A stretch of 64,000 bases of DNA from JAYQKL01 sp965243245 (GCA_965243245.1 OZ251536.1:434001-498000), one strand, 5' to 3'; positions 24,901-28,647 are shown, numbered from the stretch's first letter. Translations and numbers: made by a program. The notes: generated by a model not told the origin, from the sequence alone.

Positions 24901-27235
24901 GCTCAGTAACCGCACGTGCAACATAAGTGCCATCGCCATCAAGATCATCAACAATGATAAAACTCGCAGCATCAATTTGTAAATTTTCTACAGCTTCAAA
25001 AGAAAGCGCACGCCCGTTCACACCATCATCAACATAAATCGTGCCAGTCGCAATATTAATGTCGCGCTGGTCGGTATCAATATGCGTCAATCCACCGCCT
25101 TCAAGCGCAAATGTGCGGTCATCACCATCAGTCGCATCACCGCTCGCATCAATATCTGTTTTGCCAGTGAAATCGGCATCATGTAGGGTCGCTATCGTAA
25201 ATTTTGCTTGAATCTGTACATTCAGCGTAGCTGAACCCCCATCCGCCACAGATTTATCATAATCACCACTATTTGTGCCAACATATTTCAACGTACCATT
25301 TTCAATGATACATTGTCCGTTATCAGCCCCGCCATCAACCAGCGTATAGTCAATCGCTGACCTATAACCAGCGACACCAAGCGTGCCACTTGCTGCATTA
25401 TCCAAATTTTCAATACCCAAATCGCCAAGCGAAATAGCATTAGTACTTCCATCAGCCTCTTCATCCAGCAAACCAGCACCATCTGTATAGATGCTCTGAT
25501 TATCCGCTTTCAAATACAGCTCGCCCTGCCCCTGCTCGCCATCACCACCGCTGAGTTCACTGCCCTCTAGAATCTCATATGATTCTGTGCGCGTGCCGCC
25601 ATTGCTGTCAGTCACGGTAATGGTAATCTGATAAAACTCACCTTCATTCAAAGGCGTCGCATCAGCGCGTAATTGCAATACATTATTGATAATCTCAAAC
25701 AGCGCACCATGCGTGCCGCCAACACTGAAACTCAAGCCAAGATCCTTAGAGTCATCTTCACCAGTTGCAGGGTCCGTCCCACTTAATACACCCAGCGGCG
25801 TTCCATCAGTGGCAATAATCTTGCCATCGGCCAACACATATCCATAAAGCTCAGAACCATCATCGGCGCGCCGATCACCATCGCCATTAAGCCAATCGCC
25901 CGTCAACTCAAGCGTGGCAGGCGCATCATTAACGAAATTAACAGTAATCTCCAGAACCGCCTCATCAGAAATATCCTCCCCATCAAACACCTTGTAGGTA
26001 ATCTTCACAATTCCGAAATAATCAGCCGCCGGACGGAAACCTAAATTTGTAATATGCTCAGACGGAATGTTATCGCCCGCATTATATATTGTTTCTGTAC
26101 TATCGCCGGCCACATAAACCAGCACGCCAGACACATTCACATTCGCTCCATCCGTAATAGAAACGATGTCAAGACGAGCAAATGAACTCGGACTAGTAAC
26201 ATTGCCAACCGGGTCACGAAACCCCCAAACATCAGCGTCAAGGGTTAGTGAACCATCTTCGTTTACTTCCATATCCGTTGCAGAATTGGCAATCGGTTCA
26301 CCGCTGGCGCGCTGGCGCGCCTCATCAATGCGCGCCTCGGCTTCAATCTGAGAAGCAGGGGTTAAATCCTCAGCGAAATCAAAGCCATCTGTGAGTATAG
26401 CTAAAACAAGGCTCAAATCGCCGCCTGCCTGCTCAATGAGTGTTTGTAGCCAAATGCTCGTTTGGGCGATTTGTTCCGCCATCGCCTCTGGAGACCCAAC
26501 TGGTTTTGGTGTTGCATTGGTCGGTAAAATAAAATTATCAGGATTACTCAAATCGCTAATTTCGAGCAGGGTATTTTCGCCAAAAATTAACGCCAGAATG
26601 TCAGCATCCGTGAGCGTTGCATCACTTTGCTTAAAGGCTTCAATGATTGTCGAAATTGGCGATGCCACAACATCCGAGCCACCGCTTTCATCAGAAACAA
26701 CTTTATAAAAAATACCATCAGGCAATTTTTTACCCGTGAACAAATCAAGCGCACCTCCAATATCAATCAAAAATGTCTCGCCAGCATATTCACCATCAAC
26801 CCGAATTTGTCCAGTGGCATCCGTCGTGCCAATAAGAATTTCATCACTATCAAGCGTGCCGTCCTTATTTTCATCTACATAAACACGGGCGCCTTCAATA
26901 GCACCGTCTAAAACATAAAGGTCAAAGGCTAATGAATCACCGTCTAACGCGCTATTTTCTGCCATGGGTTCATAGACGCTATCGCTACAGGCAGCTAACA
27001 GCCCGACAAGCAATGGCGTGACTGAAACTTCTGCTTTTAAAACACGCCTCTTGGGGTGCGGTTTTTTGCTTTGATGACCATCTTGATGGTCAGCTTGATG
27101 GCTGGCACTTAACAGTTCAGCAAGACCTAAAAGCTTCTGCCACTTTGTAAGCGGAGAGCGAGCAGGGGTGCTAAGAGGGGAAAAAGAAGTGCTTTTCAGC
27201 AATGAATTTTTACAAAACTTTTGATTATCAACCAT
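377..27235 (-). CDS. Giant 8952-residue cadherin/VCBS-repeat surface or secreted protein
   Basis: A single uninterrupted frame of 26.9 kb. The ATG at 27235 is preceded by AGGA six bases upstream. Order from the N-terminus: a basic leader ending in a lipobox-like LAAC (Cys83); an EF-hand-like calcium loop (DENKDGTLDSDE, residues 121-132); VCBS and cadherin-like domains; a core array of about 27 near-identical 111-residue cadherin-like units with the calcium-binding NDLNDNAP motif; mixed VCBS domains; an internal RTX-like module; a 616-residue block present twice; and a C-terminal RTX-like tail (GGYDDDDITLGGGADT). The protein is very rich in Asp, Asn, Ser and Thr and almost free of Cys. Such proteins are usually calcium-stiffened adhesins or biofilm proteins exported by type I secretion. 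The function as an adhesin is inference; no secretion genes are adjacent. Repeat copy number depends on correct assembly. Confidence 0.93.
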   Translation of the reverse strand: MVDNQKFCKNSLLKSTSFSPLSTPARSPLTKWQKLLGLAELLSASHQADHQDGHQSKKPHPKRRVLKAEVSVTPLLVGLLAACSDSVYEPMAENSALDGDSLAFDLYVLDGAIEGARVYVDENKDGTLDSDEILIGTTDATGQIRVDGEYAGETFLIDIGGALDLFTGKKLPDGIFYKVVSDESGGSDVVASPISTIIEAFKQSDATLTDADILALIFGENTLLEISDLSNPDNFILPTNATPKPVGSPEAMAEQIAQTSIWLQTLIEQAGGDLSLVLAILTDGFDFAEDLTPASQIEAEARIDEARQRASGEPIANSATDMEVNEDGSLTLDADVWGFRDPVGNVTSPSSFARLDIVSITDGANVNVSGVLVYVAGDSTETIYNAGDNIPSEHITNLGFRPAADYFGIVKITYKVFDGEDISDEAVLEITVNFVNDAPATLELTGDWLNGDGDRRADDGSELYGYVLADGKIIATDGTPLGVLSGTDPATGEDDSKDLGLSFSVGGTHGALFEIINNVLQLRADATPLNEGEFYQITITVTDSNGGTRTESYEILEGSELSGGDGEQGQGELYLKADNQSIYTDGAGLLDEEADGSTNAISLGDLGIENLDNAASGTLGVAGYRSAIDYTLVDGGADNGQCIIENGTLKYVGTNSGDYDKSVADGGSATLNVQIQAKFTIATLHDADFTGKTDIDASGDATDGDDRTFALEGGGLTHIDTDQRDINIATGTIYVDDGVNGRALSFEAVENLQIDAASFIIVDDLDGDGTYVARAVTELPADGEYYVIGTVEAHGGDAPVASTGVEQNGGQLTWAKITATTHDYQINLNNIDDNAPVFVNQTGDAISLAENDAPDLLLDASATDADNTGQPAGAPVDVLSYSIAWMGDAPEVNGTPSAVITDYFEINETGQLGLKDGAVLDSESSDAILNIQITATSTSNLSNNVSIVTRDITLTLTDLNDSAPVFTSGADASVNENVVANDDASNKGSADVIYIAIAPPDDASDSVIYSLLGTDSDAFGIDANNGEVWLRTSPDHESQSSYTFTVRASVTADGSTQTADHIVTVSVNDLNDNAPVFTSGTDASANENVVANDDASNKGSAEVIYTASATPDVSDSSVIYSLLGTDSDAFGIDANNGEVWFRTSPNYESKTSYSFTVRASVTVEGEGEKTAEHTVTVTINDQPDNDPVFSSLEIASANENIAANDDASTKGSAEVIYTAIATPDNPTDTVVYSLLETDNDAFGINSDTGEVWFRTSPDYETKSSYTFTVRASVTTDEAVHIADRTVTVSLNDLNEAPVLQFKEGELQDLSLFEKGGIQNTAENADNTASGAFSVSDGDAGDGNIFDTDLKIQARATNGNWLDGDDTANNNKGTSFETHYGITYLKADGTWSYEINEANENVQAMDEGDTLTDQFHVRVSNNGLFSNVETVNLTLKGTNDAPTLDILPTLAETTGADFIIFHGIKFTVKDGQTPSGIKFEAATTGFAQNYLNISVDDDIDIFKYGEGHFSFTLEDVINKFNEDASSRYDATLLDGHSGSEILTPTQFHQGGSTKLNDDTDLSVAESGNGVTADLVAKGALYFGDVDGDDTVQNLDVFIGNTNESTATITTAIGHDANTQTTVTIAGKGVSDAITDGTYGSFTFTRATDGTVSWTYTLNESAVEGLVDGETATDSVFVRVNDDNADSPVRKITVNITGAENKPVLSADETGTATEDAFSFATGTFNFSDGDADDTAIGAGDISVQAKATTTASNTDGGAPETDFVMGTGDDALNAGGAAIGGVYGTLYLGADGQWRYVLDNTDADTQKLDTDLNGTETFEVQLLDSDGAASDIRTITIDITGVNDAPTLSATGTGSMAENVATQTDTGLTFTTADVDDTLNGASFTVYEGASGTDVSTRFDVLVDEGVYKLVLLADKLTDHETEPTITLRVKVNDGDVDSDLVMVTVNITNVNEVPVFTSGADASANENIAANDDANTKGSAQVIYTALATPDNASDSVIYSLLGTDSDAFGIDATTGEIWFRTSPDHESKSSYSFTVRASVTADGSTQTADQIVTVSVNDLNDNAPVFTSGADASANENIAANDDASTKDNAEVIYTASATPDVSDSSVIYSLLGTDSDAFGIDANNGEIWFRTSPDHESKSSYSFTVRASVTADGSTQTADHIVTVTINGMNDSDPVFTSGTDASANENITANDDASNKGSAQVIYTAIATPDNASDSVIYSLLGTDSDAFGIDANNGEVWFRTSPDHESKSSYTFTVRASVTADGSTQTADHIVTVSVNDLNDNAPVFTSGADASANENIAANDDASNKGSAQVIYTAIATPDVSDSSVIYSLLGTDSDAFGIDANNGEVWFRTSPDHESKSSYSFTVRASVTADGSTQTADHIVTVTINGMNDSDPVFTSGTDASANENIAANDDASTKDNAEVIYTASATPDNASDSVIYSLLGTDSDAFGIDANNGEVWFRTSPDHESKSSYTFTVRASVTADGSTQTADQIVTVLVNDLNDNAPVFTSGADASANENIAANDDANTKDNADVIYTALATPDVSDSSVIYSLLGTDSDAFGIDATTGEVWFRTSPDHESKSSYSFTVRASVMVEGEAEKTADHIVTVTINGMNDSDPVFTSGTDASANENLGANDDASNKGSAEVIYTASATPDNASDSVIYSLLGTDSDAFGIDANNGEVWFRTSPDHESKSSYSFTVRASVTADGSTQTADQIVTVSVNDLNDNAPVFTSGADASANENITANDDASNKGSAQVIYTASATPDVSDSSVIYSLLGTDSDAFGIDATTGEIWFRTSPDHESKSSYSFTVRASVTADGSTQTADHIVTVTINGMNDSDPVFTSGTDASANENIAANDDASNKGSAEVIYTASATPDNASDSVIYSLLGTDSDAFGIDANNGEVWFRTSPDHESKSSYSFTVRASVTADGSTQTADQIVTVSVNDLNDNAPVFTSGTDASANENIAANDDASTKDNAEVIYTASATPDNASDSVIYSLLGTDSDAFGIDANNGEVWFRTSPDHESQSSYSFTVRASVTADGSTQTADHVVTVTINGMNDSDPVFTSGTDASANENLGANDDASNKGSAEVIYTASATSDNASDSVIYSLLGTDSDAFGIDANNGEVWFRTSPDHESKSSYSFTVRASVTADGSTQTADQVVTVSVNDLNDNAPVFTSGADASANENIAANDDASTKDNAEVIYTASATPDNASDSVIYSLLGTDSDAFGIDANNGEVWFRTSPDHESKSSYSFTVRASVTADGSTQTADQVVTVSVNDLNDNAPVFTSGADASANENIAANDDASTKDNAEVIYTASATPDNASDSVIYSLLGTDSDAFGIDANNGEVWFRTSPDHESQSSYSFTVRASVTADGSTQTADHIVTVSVNDLNDNAPVFTSSADASANENIAANDDASNKGSAEVIYTASATPDVSDSSVIYSLLGTDSDAFGIDANNGEVWFRTSPDHESKSSYSFTVRASVTADGSTQTADQVVTVSVNDLNDNAPVFTSGADASANENIAANDDASTKDNAEVIYTASATPDNASDSVIYSLLGTDSDAFGIDANNGEVWFRTSPDHESQSSYSFTVRASVTADGSTQTADHIVTVSVNDLNDNAPVFTSSADASANENIAANDDASNKGSAEVIYTASATPDVSDSSVIYSLLGTDSDAFGIDANNGEVWFRTSPDHESKSSYSFTVRASVTADGSTQTADQIVTVSVNDLNDNAPVFTSGADASANENIAANDDASTKDNAEVIYTASATPDNASDSVIYSLLGTDSDAFGIDANNGEVWFRTSPDHESKSSYSFTVRASVTADGSTQTADHIVTVTINGMNDSDPVFTSGTDASANENLGANDDASTKDNAEVIYTASATPDNASDSVIYSLLGTDSDAFGIDANNGEVWFRTSPDHESKSSYSFTVRASVTADGSTQTADHIVTVSVNDLNDNAPVFTSGADASANENIAANDDASTKDNAEVIYTASATPDNASDSVIYSLLGTDSDAFGIDANNGEVWFRTSPDHESKSSYSFTVRASVTADGSTQTADHIVTVSVNDLNDNTPVFTSGADASANENIAANDDASTKGNADVIYIALATSDDASDAVTYTLLETGDGASFGIDTNNGEVWLRQSPDHESKSSYSFTVRASVTADGSTQTADHIVTVSVNDLNDNAPVFTSGADASANENIAANDDASNKGSAQVIYTASATPDNASDSVIYSLLGTDSDAFGIDANNGEVWFRTSPDHESQSSYSFTVRASVTADGSTQTADQIVTVSVNDLNDNAPVFTSGADASANENIAANDDASNKGSAQVIYTASATPDVSDSSVIYSLLGTDSDAFGIDANNGEVWFRTSPDHESKSSYSFTVRASVTADGSTQTADHIVTVTINGMNDSDPVFTSGTDASANENIAANDDASNKGSAQVIYTASATPDNASDSVIYSLLGTDSDAFGIDANNGEVWFRTSPDHESKSSYTFTVRASVTADGSTQTADHIVTVSVNDLNDNAPVFTSGADASANENIVANDDASTKDNAEVIYTAIATPDNASDSVIYSLLGTDSDAFGIDANNGEVWFRTSPDHESKSSYTFTVRASVTADGATQTTDHIVTVLVNDLNDAAPSFTSGTNASANENIAANDDVSTKGNADVIYIALATPDDASDAVTYTLLETGDGASFGIDTNNGEVWLRQSPDHENQSSYTFTVRASVTVDNVDRTADQIVTVSVNDLNDNAPVFTSGTDASTNENIAANDDASNKGSADVIYTASATPDVSGDSVIYSLLGTDSDAFGIDATTGEVWLRQSPDHESKSSYSFTLRASVMTDGASQTADQIVTVSVNDLNDDAPVFSSGTDASANENIAANDDASNKGSAEVIYTALATPDISDSSVIYSLLGTDSDALGIDATTGEVWLRQSPDHESKSSYTFTLRASVTADGASQTADQIITLTINDINDAPTLSSAGSSISIAENTQTETDTGLTFTTADTDGDTFDADSFTVYEGASGTDVSTRFDVLVDEGVYKLVLLANKSTDFETEPVITLRVKVNDAPNNGGADSNFVTVMIPLTDVSELPTLSLDNTDLAAAEDGNGVTADLVAKGALDFGDDETSLTDLQVFIGTTDEDAANITTAIEHDANTQTTVTIAGKGVSDAITDGTYGSFTFTRATDGTVSWTYALNESAVEGLVDGETATDSVFVRVSDGDNLNSAVRKITVTITGAEDKPVLSADLTGTTTENTFKIVNDIFNFTDEDADDTVIGEGDISVQAKAITSATNTDGDAPDTDFVMGAGVSLLLDGTHIQGVYGTLYLSGRGQWGYILDIGDDADVEALNTDNHGIETFEVQLLDADGVASDTRTITINIMGTNDAPTLSATQTGSVTEHVATQADTGVTLTPTDVDDTFNADSFTVYEGASGTDVSTRFDVLVDEGVYKLVLLANNAINHATESAITLRVKVNDGDVDSDLVMVTVNIENVNDAPTLTSSGTATIVENVATQTETGTILNVSDVDGDPFQANRFTVYEGASGTDDTDISARFEIIRDSGAYKLVLKADNALDYEAETTVTLRVKVNDRVAGDGGLDSNLVTVIVNVTNVNDVPTLTLATENTDSSVHEGGVIAAEDFTFHGLEVTAKDGTTPTGINVQVITTGSVGEFSISDDTISIHQDNTNGYSLNYIINKFNVDYANNTNYTLALVDEASGASRLYVDGLMNGGDGSGFYAQPALTEIDADLVANGALNFGDDETSLLELKVFVGNIDASVANITTQINVDSSASLDGKGLSDAIADGVYGSFTFTRATDGTVSWTYALNETAVEGLVDGETATDSVFVRVNDDNANSPIQEITVNITGAENKPVLSADLTGNVVENSLTIISDTFTFTDGDADDIAIGEGDISIQAKVVTSATNTDGDAPQTDFVMGTGDDVLNAGGAAIGGVYGTLYLGANGQWRYVLDNTDADTQKLDTDLNATETLEIQLLDSDGVASDTRQISIDITGVNDAPTLSATGTGSVVENTATQTDTGLTFTTADVEGDTFDADSFTVYEGASGTDVSTRFDVINDDGVYKLVLLANKSTDFETEPVITLRVKANDGPNNGGADSNLVTVMISLTNVSEGATLSLDNTDVSVAEDGDGVTADLVANGALVFSDTETSLTDLQVFIGTTDEDVANITTEIGHDATADTTVDIEGNGASDDIEDGVYGNFTFTRAPDGTVSWAYTLNETAVEALGADETATDSVFVRVHDGDNLNSPVRKITVNITGTNDTPIVATDHDDYSVTLSVTEDTPSVLAKSTNYPTQETLPSTITSGEFVAIDVEGDDIGYTIQTPATYGTLTLGLDGKWTYALDNANTLVNNLASGETLSDTITLRATDEDGAYVDQNVTITINGQTDVLGSSFVDGTQTNPLGDNAAIVSQTVQGGHLDDFLEGGTAGDTLIGGYGDDIITAGSGKDWIVYRIASDADGLRADDGGDTINNFDWRNVDQLVFVDTDDTPLGSFAELMEFAKGDSPELIVRFVVNAERTHHTGFTFEFMNASKDDGPDGNDVASGTTLTINFVEPQLLAIVQTIFGSGLIDEGDNYRLSGQINAVGQFVATFLGAFDVRSVADAGLSIFDTSIFTSGTVASADENIAANDDVSVKGSAQVIYTAAITPDDANSTLEYSLVTDENNLLTYDGNDFGIDTNTGEVWFRTSPDHETKSLYKFTIRATATPDDVPAQTEERTVTLTLNDLNDNAPSFTSDTDSIANETSVANDDASNKGSADVIYTAIALPDDGVNDTATYSLLANADGSAFGIDATSGEIWFRQAIDENSKDSYSFTVRASVTADGVTQTADQTVTITINHAPSLALATEDTDLSVAENSFITAEDFTFHGLEFTAKDGTTPTGINVQVITTGSVGALVISDDTIFIHQDNTNGYSLNYIINKFNVDYANNTNYTVALVDADSGASRLYVDGLMNGGDGSGFYAQPVPTEIDADLVANGALVFSDDLTSLLELKVFVGNIDANVANVTTQINLDSSASLDGKGVSDAITDGVYGSFTFARATDGTVSWTYALNESAVEGLVDGETANDSVFVRIGDNNNLNSLVQKVTVNITGAENKPVLSADLTGNVVENSLTIISDTFTFSDGDADDTAIGEGDISIQAKAITSATNTDGGAPETNFVTGTGDDALNADGTAISGVYGTLYLGANGQWRYVLDNTDADTQKLDTDLNGTETFEVRLLDSDGIPSDTKEITIDITGTNDAPVISSNSGNAQTLSIAENSVANITDIDATDIDDNEDALIYSLSGIDADDFAIDEDTGVVTWAIAPDHEIPTDSDGDNTYNVTVTVTDDDTATDTTELTINVTDITDTELVFTSDTDNIANEDLAANDDGSNKGSADIIYTALAMPDDTVTSSVTYSLLSNDDGSAFGIDATSGEIWFRQAIDENSKDSYSFTVRASAMEDATPHITDQTVTITINHAPSLSLPTENTDLSVAENSFIAAEDFTFHGLEFTAKDGTTPTGINVQVITTGSVGALAISDDTIFIHQDNTNGYSLSYIINKFNVDYANNTNYTVALVDVDSGASRLYVDGLMNGGDGSGFYAQPVPTEIDADLVANGALVFSDDLTSLLELKVFVGNIDANVANVTTQINVDSSASLDGKGVSDAITDGVYGSFTFMRATDGTVSWTYALNETAVEGLVDGETATDSVFVRIGDNNNLNSLVQKVTVNITGAENKPVLSADLTGNVVENSLTIISDTFTFSDGDADDTAIGEGDISIQAKAITAASNTDGGAPETNFVTGTGDDALNADGTAISGVYGTLYLGANGQWRYVLDNTDADTQKLDTDLNGTETFEVRLLDSDGIPSDTKEITIDITGTNDAPVISTNDGNAQTLSIAENSVANITDIDATDVDDNEDALIYSLSGIDADDFAIDEDTGVVTWAIAPDHEIPTDSDGDNTYNVTVTVTDDDTATDTTELTINVTDITDTELVFTSSTDAFANEDLAANDDASNKGSADIIYTALAMPDDTVTSSVAYSLLDIADSDAFGIDATSGEIWFRQAIDEDSKDSYSFTVRASAIENETPHMIDQTVTITINHAPSLSLPTEDTDLSVTDGGIVVEENVLVHGIEFAVKDGQTPTGVKFIGVSVVYEFDVLQLVNSDHEFIVLSFGDEFTLDDVVAQYNADTDSRYIATLVDENSGSNIVTVSDFLTGGDENDESFYPGQAPIVNADIYAGGDLTVADGDAHDTLKNLKVFIGNIDEDVANITTQSIGFITDIIGKGESDVIPDGDYGAFRFTRNLANGATTWSYTLNESAIEGLGTGDIATDSVFVRVVDNNNLSSSVQKITVTITGTNDAPTLSSTGTPISIVENETAQTDIGITFSVSDVDTLLDDILDADSFTVYEGTSGTDETDISTRFDVINDNDVYKLILKAGQSVDYEAEPTIALRVAVSDGVGDSNLATATITVIDVSDSAPAFDSETQTFGYGENRTDAIGTVSAIDKDNDTPSYSIQDHVNHPSVGALFTIDADTGQITWTGDTPNYEDGVDSYTFNVIADDGLGYTSTLVVTVNLENVDEIGSIGAITGELNIDGVLNAPTPSDPDGAATNLSYVWLDSDDNIIAGQADDSLTLTGNLIEANNLVGKGIKVRVSYIAGSFTGMLTASTTSVLPELTDRPTTGSVTIDYNEISIPNNKANIGDTLSTTPALTDQDDTSLTYTYQWKLGGTDIADATGNTFAPLEGGSYSVSVFAYDSVTDTTIEFSSNAITFTEPVIVEDNYTELKIGDGAQADTLDASETLAAQLIQGGALVDTISASDHGDVIIGGYDDDDITLGGGADTVVYRTSIVNDVLKAVDGGDTINNFEYGTDKFIFADVEGTSITSAEDFYTYGSVYLIFSGSVAFTQGLRIQFDEAGTKDGVTQGAGDELIINFSAVQSTYTILDVSVGGFELSAAVNINTGYVQDASKIEGLFGDNAASVTFVDYDDFEISDLGVDII
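3061..6756 (-). repeat. 1848-bp block duplicated in tandem within the giant gene
   Basis: The segments 3061-4908 and 4909-6756 match at a constant offset of 1848 bp (616 codons), for example gggacggcgcatgattaatt at 3061 and 4909. Each block encodes a VCBS-like region (FTFHGLEFTAKDG, GVYGTLYLGANGQW), a cadherin-like domain (ATDIDDNEDALIYSL or its ATDVDD variant) and a degenerate array unit (ANEDLAANDD). A related but more diverged copy of the first half occurs near 9150-10450. This is a second, much larger duplication scale than the 333-bp array. Confidence 0.88.
7445..8060 (-). other. Internal RTX-like tail module of the giant protein
   Basis: About residues 6392-6597. It contains a calcium-loop pattern (GDTLIGGYGDDIITAGSGKD), then VYRIASDADGL, DDGGDTINNF, a Val/Phe-rich strand region and a stretch without cadherin repeats. 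The same order of motifs forms the C-terminal tail of the protein, so this looks like a former C-terminus now buried inside the chain. The homology rests on shared motifs read by eye. Confidence 0.7.
12380..21372 (-). repeat. Core array: about 27 tandem 333-bp cadherin-like units
   Basis: I counted 27 consecutive units from the one beginning ADASANENIAANDD near 21370 to the one ending in INDINDAPTL near 12380. Each is 111 residues. Units carry either an NDLNDNAP or an NGMNDSDP linker, and either PDNASD or PDVSDS in the middle. In much of the array these alternate, giving a higher-order 666-bp period. Three related units lie upstream (about 23350-24360), and degenerate relatives occur nearer the C-terminus. 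Near-identical nucleotide sequence argues for recent expansion or ongoing homogenisation. Confidence 0.92.
16240..17571 (-). repeat. Apparently perfect 666-bp tandem duplication inside the array
   Basis: The two-unit block starting near 16240 recurs exactly 666 bp further on. Shared rare variants mark both copies: TSS instead of TSG (actagaag at 16361 and 17027), tctgtccctagc instead of tctgtgcctagc, and gacgacctgg. By eye I found no difference across the block, and the copies diverge just after about 17577. This is the youngest visible event in the array. Confidence 0.85.
26987..27235 (-). other. Leader of the giant protein: long basic N-terminal region plus lipobox-like motif
   Basis: Residues 1-83. 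The first 65 residues are hydrophilic, His- and Lys-rich, and end in KRR. A short hydrophobic stretch (SVTPLLVGLLAAC) follows, with LAAC at 80-83 and Ser-Asp after the Cys, resembling a type II signal peptidase site. An n-region this long is abnormal for a lipoprotein, so the motif may be a true lipobox with an extended n-region, a retention or processing signal, or chance. A later start codon could shorten the leader, but no internal Met lies before the hydrophobic stretch. Confidence 0.5.
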
Positions 27236-27522
27236 AATTTATCCTGATACATAAAATATTTAATTACTCTTATGCTTGGCGTTTCTGCCGATAGACGCCA
27301 GGCACAACAAGTGTTCAGGTGTACTGGTAAACTCAAAAGATGAATAAAAAATTAATTGAGCGTTTTTTGTTATTGCCTCAAATGTTTTGAGATATTGGTT
27401 GTTCTGATATAAAGGGTCGGGTTTTTGCCTGCGAGAGCCGCTTTGAATTTTATAATCTTGAAACACTCTGCCTTGAAACACTCTGCCTTGAAACATGCGG
27501 CAAAACCTACTATCTATAAAGT
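27236..27522. other. Divergent intergenic region between the giant gene and erpA
   Basis: The only sizeable gap in the first half of the window. On the minus strand it holds the giant gene's ribosome site (AGGA at 27242-27245) and a hairpin candidate at about 27272-27299 (8 pairs including one G-T, 12-base loop). On the plus strand a TATAAT at 27451-27456 could be the erpA -10 element, but no good -35 lies at proper spacing. A 15-bp tandem repeat follows it directly. An antisense frame across this gap is not convincing as a gene. Confidence 0.5.
27457..27495. repeat. 15-bp tandem repeat in the erpA leader
   Basis: The unit cttgaaacactctgc occurs twice in full (27457-27471, 27472-27486) and then as a 9-base partial copy. 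It starts directly after TATAAT and ends 27 bases before the erpA start, so it would lie in the 5' untranslated region. Confidence 0.85.
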
Positions 27523-27849
27523 ATGACTGACATTCGGGTAACAGATAGCGCTGTGGCGCAAGTATCAAAAATTCTCTGCACAGAAGCGGAAGGCGCCATG
27601 TTGCGTGTTTCGGTTCAAGGCGGTGGTTGCTCTGGTTTCCAGTATAATTTTGCGATTGACGACACAGCACTTGAAGATGATTTACGCTTATCGCGCGATG
27701 GCGTGACCGTCTTGATTGATGCGATGTCACAAGATTTTCTAGCCGGTGCCGTGATTGATTGGGTTGATGATCTAATAGGGGCTAGCTTTCAGATTAAAAA
27801 CCCTAATGCGACGGCTTCATGTGGTTGCGGCACGTCTTTTTCGGTTTAA
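27523..27849 (+). CDS. erpA: Iron-sulfur cluster insertion protein (A-type carrier)
   Basis: A 108-residue A-type iron-sulfur carrier that accepts clusters from the scaffold machinery and passes them to apo-enzymes in the cytoplasm. The three conserved cluster-binding cysteines are present: Cys36 in GGGCSGF, and Cys100 and Cys102 in CGCGTSF. Length and ending are typical of the ErpA/IscA/SufA family. I favour ErpA because in alphaproteobacteria this gene commonly stands alone beside xthA, away from a suf or isc operon; IscA-like paralogues cannot be excluded from sequence alone. The start is ATG at 27523, with no strong ribosome site. The xthA start follows three bases after the stop, so the two are probably co-transcribed. 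Confidence 0.88.
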   Translation: MTDIRVTDSAVAQVSKILCTEAEGAMLRVSVQGGGCSGFQYNFAIDDTALEDDLRLSRDGVTVLIDAMSQDFLAGAVIDWVDDLIGASFQIKNPNATASCGCGTSFSV

Positions 27850-27852
27850 TTT

Positions 27853-28647
27853 ATGAAAATTGCAACTTGGAACGTCAATTCCGTTAAAGCGCGCTTACCT
27901 AATGTGTTGCGCTGGCTTGAAGAAGAAGCCCCCGATATTGTCTGCTTGCAAGAGCTCAAATGCGTGGATGACGCATTCCCGCATACTGAGATTGAAGCAC
28001 TTGGCTATAATGTCGAAACCCACGGGCAAAAAACCTATAACGGCATTGCCTTGCTCTCTAAGTTGCGACTTGAAGATGTAACGCGTGGGCTGCCTAATTT
28101 TGAAGATGTGCAATCACGTTATATCGAGGCGGTGGTCTGTTCGCCTAAAGGCACTGGCGTGAGGGTTGCCTCGCTTTATTTGCCAAATGGGAATCCTGTC
28201 GAGAATGGCGGCGGGGCAAAATATACATATAAGCTAGACTGGATGGCAGCTTTGACAGCTCATGCCAAAACGCTACTCTCTTATGAAGAGGCGTTGGTGT
28301 TGGCGGGAGATTATAATGTTATTGCATGCCCAAAAGACACCTATGACCCTGCGGCGTGGGAAGGCGATGCATTATTTCGCCCCGAAACGGATAGAGCTTT
28401 TCGGCGTTTGCTAAATCTTGGACTAACAGAGGCATTGTCCTCTTTACAAGATACCGGCGAGCACACTTATACTTTTTGGGATTATCAGGGTGGCGCAAGG
28501 CGGCGCAATCACGGTATCCGCATTGACCATCATTTGCTCTCGCCTTTGGCAGCTGACAAACTCAACGGCGTCTATATTGATGCTCACACGCGCGACTGGG
28601 AAAAACCAAGCGACCATGTGCCGGTGGTGATGGCGTTAGATATTTAA
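27853..28647 (+). CDS. xthA: Exodeoxyribonuclease III / AP endonuclease
   Basis: A 264-residue member of the exonuclease III branch of the EEP nuclease superfamily. It cleaves DNA at abasic sites and removes blocked 3' ends in base-excision repair. Visible active-site blocks are ATWNVNSVKARL at the N-terminus, LQELKC (metal-binding Glu), GDYNV in the centre and SDHVPV near the C-terminus (catalytic His). Length matches the family. It sits immediately after erpA, an arrangement seen in other alphaproteobacteria, and converges on kdsA with a 56-bp gap that shows no clear terminator. Confidence 0.95.
   Translation: MKIATWNVNSVKARLPNVLRWLEEEAPDIVCLQELKCVDDAFPHTEIEALGYNVETHGQKTYNGIALLSKLRLEDVTRGLPNFEDVQSRYIEAVVCSPKGTGVRVASLYLPNGNPVENGGGAKYTYKLDWMAALTAHAKTLLSYEEALVLAGDYNVIACPKDTYDPAAWEGDALFRPETDRAFRRLLNLGLTEALSSLQDTGEHTYTFWDYQGGARRRNHGIRIDHHLLSPLAADKLNGVYIDAHTRDWEKPSDHVPVVMALDI

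Noticed and set aside
27370..27400. A small inverted repeat (CTCAAA-TGT-TTTGAG) as a terminator
   Set aside because: It has no adjacent T-run on either strand and does not sit at a gene end.
27260..27730. A 156-codon minus-strand frame overlapping the start of erpA
   Set aside because: It covers the erpA leader and coding region antisense, has no recognisable domain and shows no coding-like composition.
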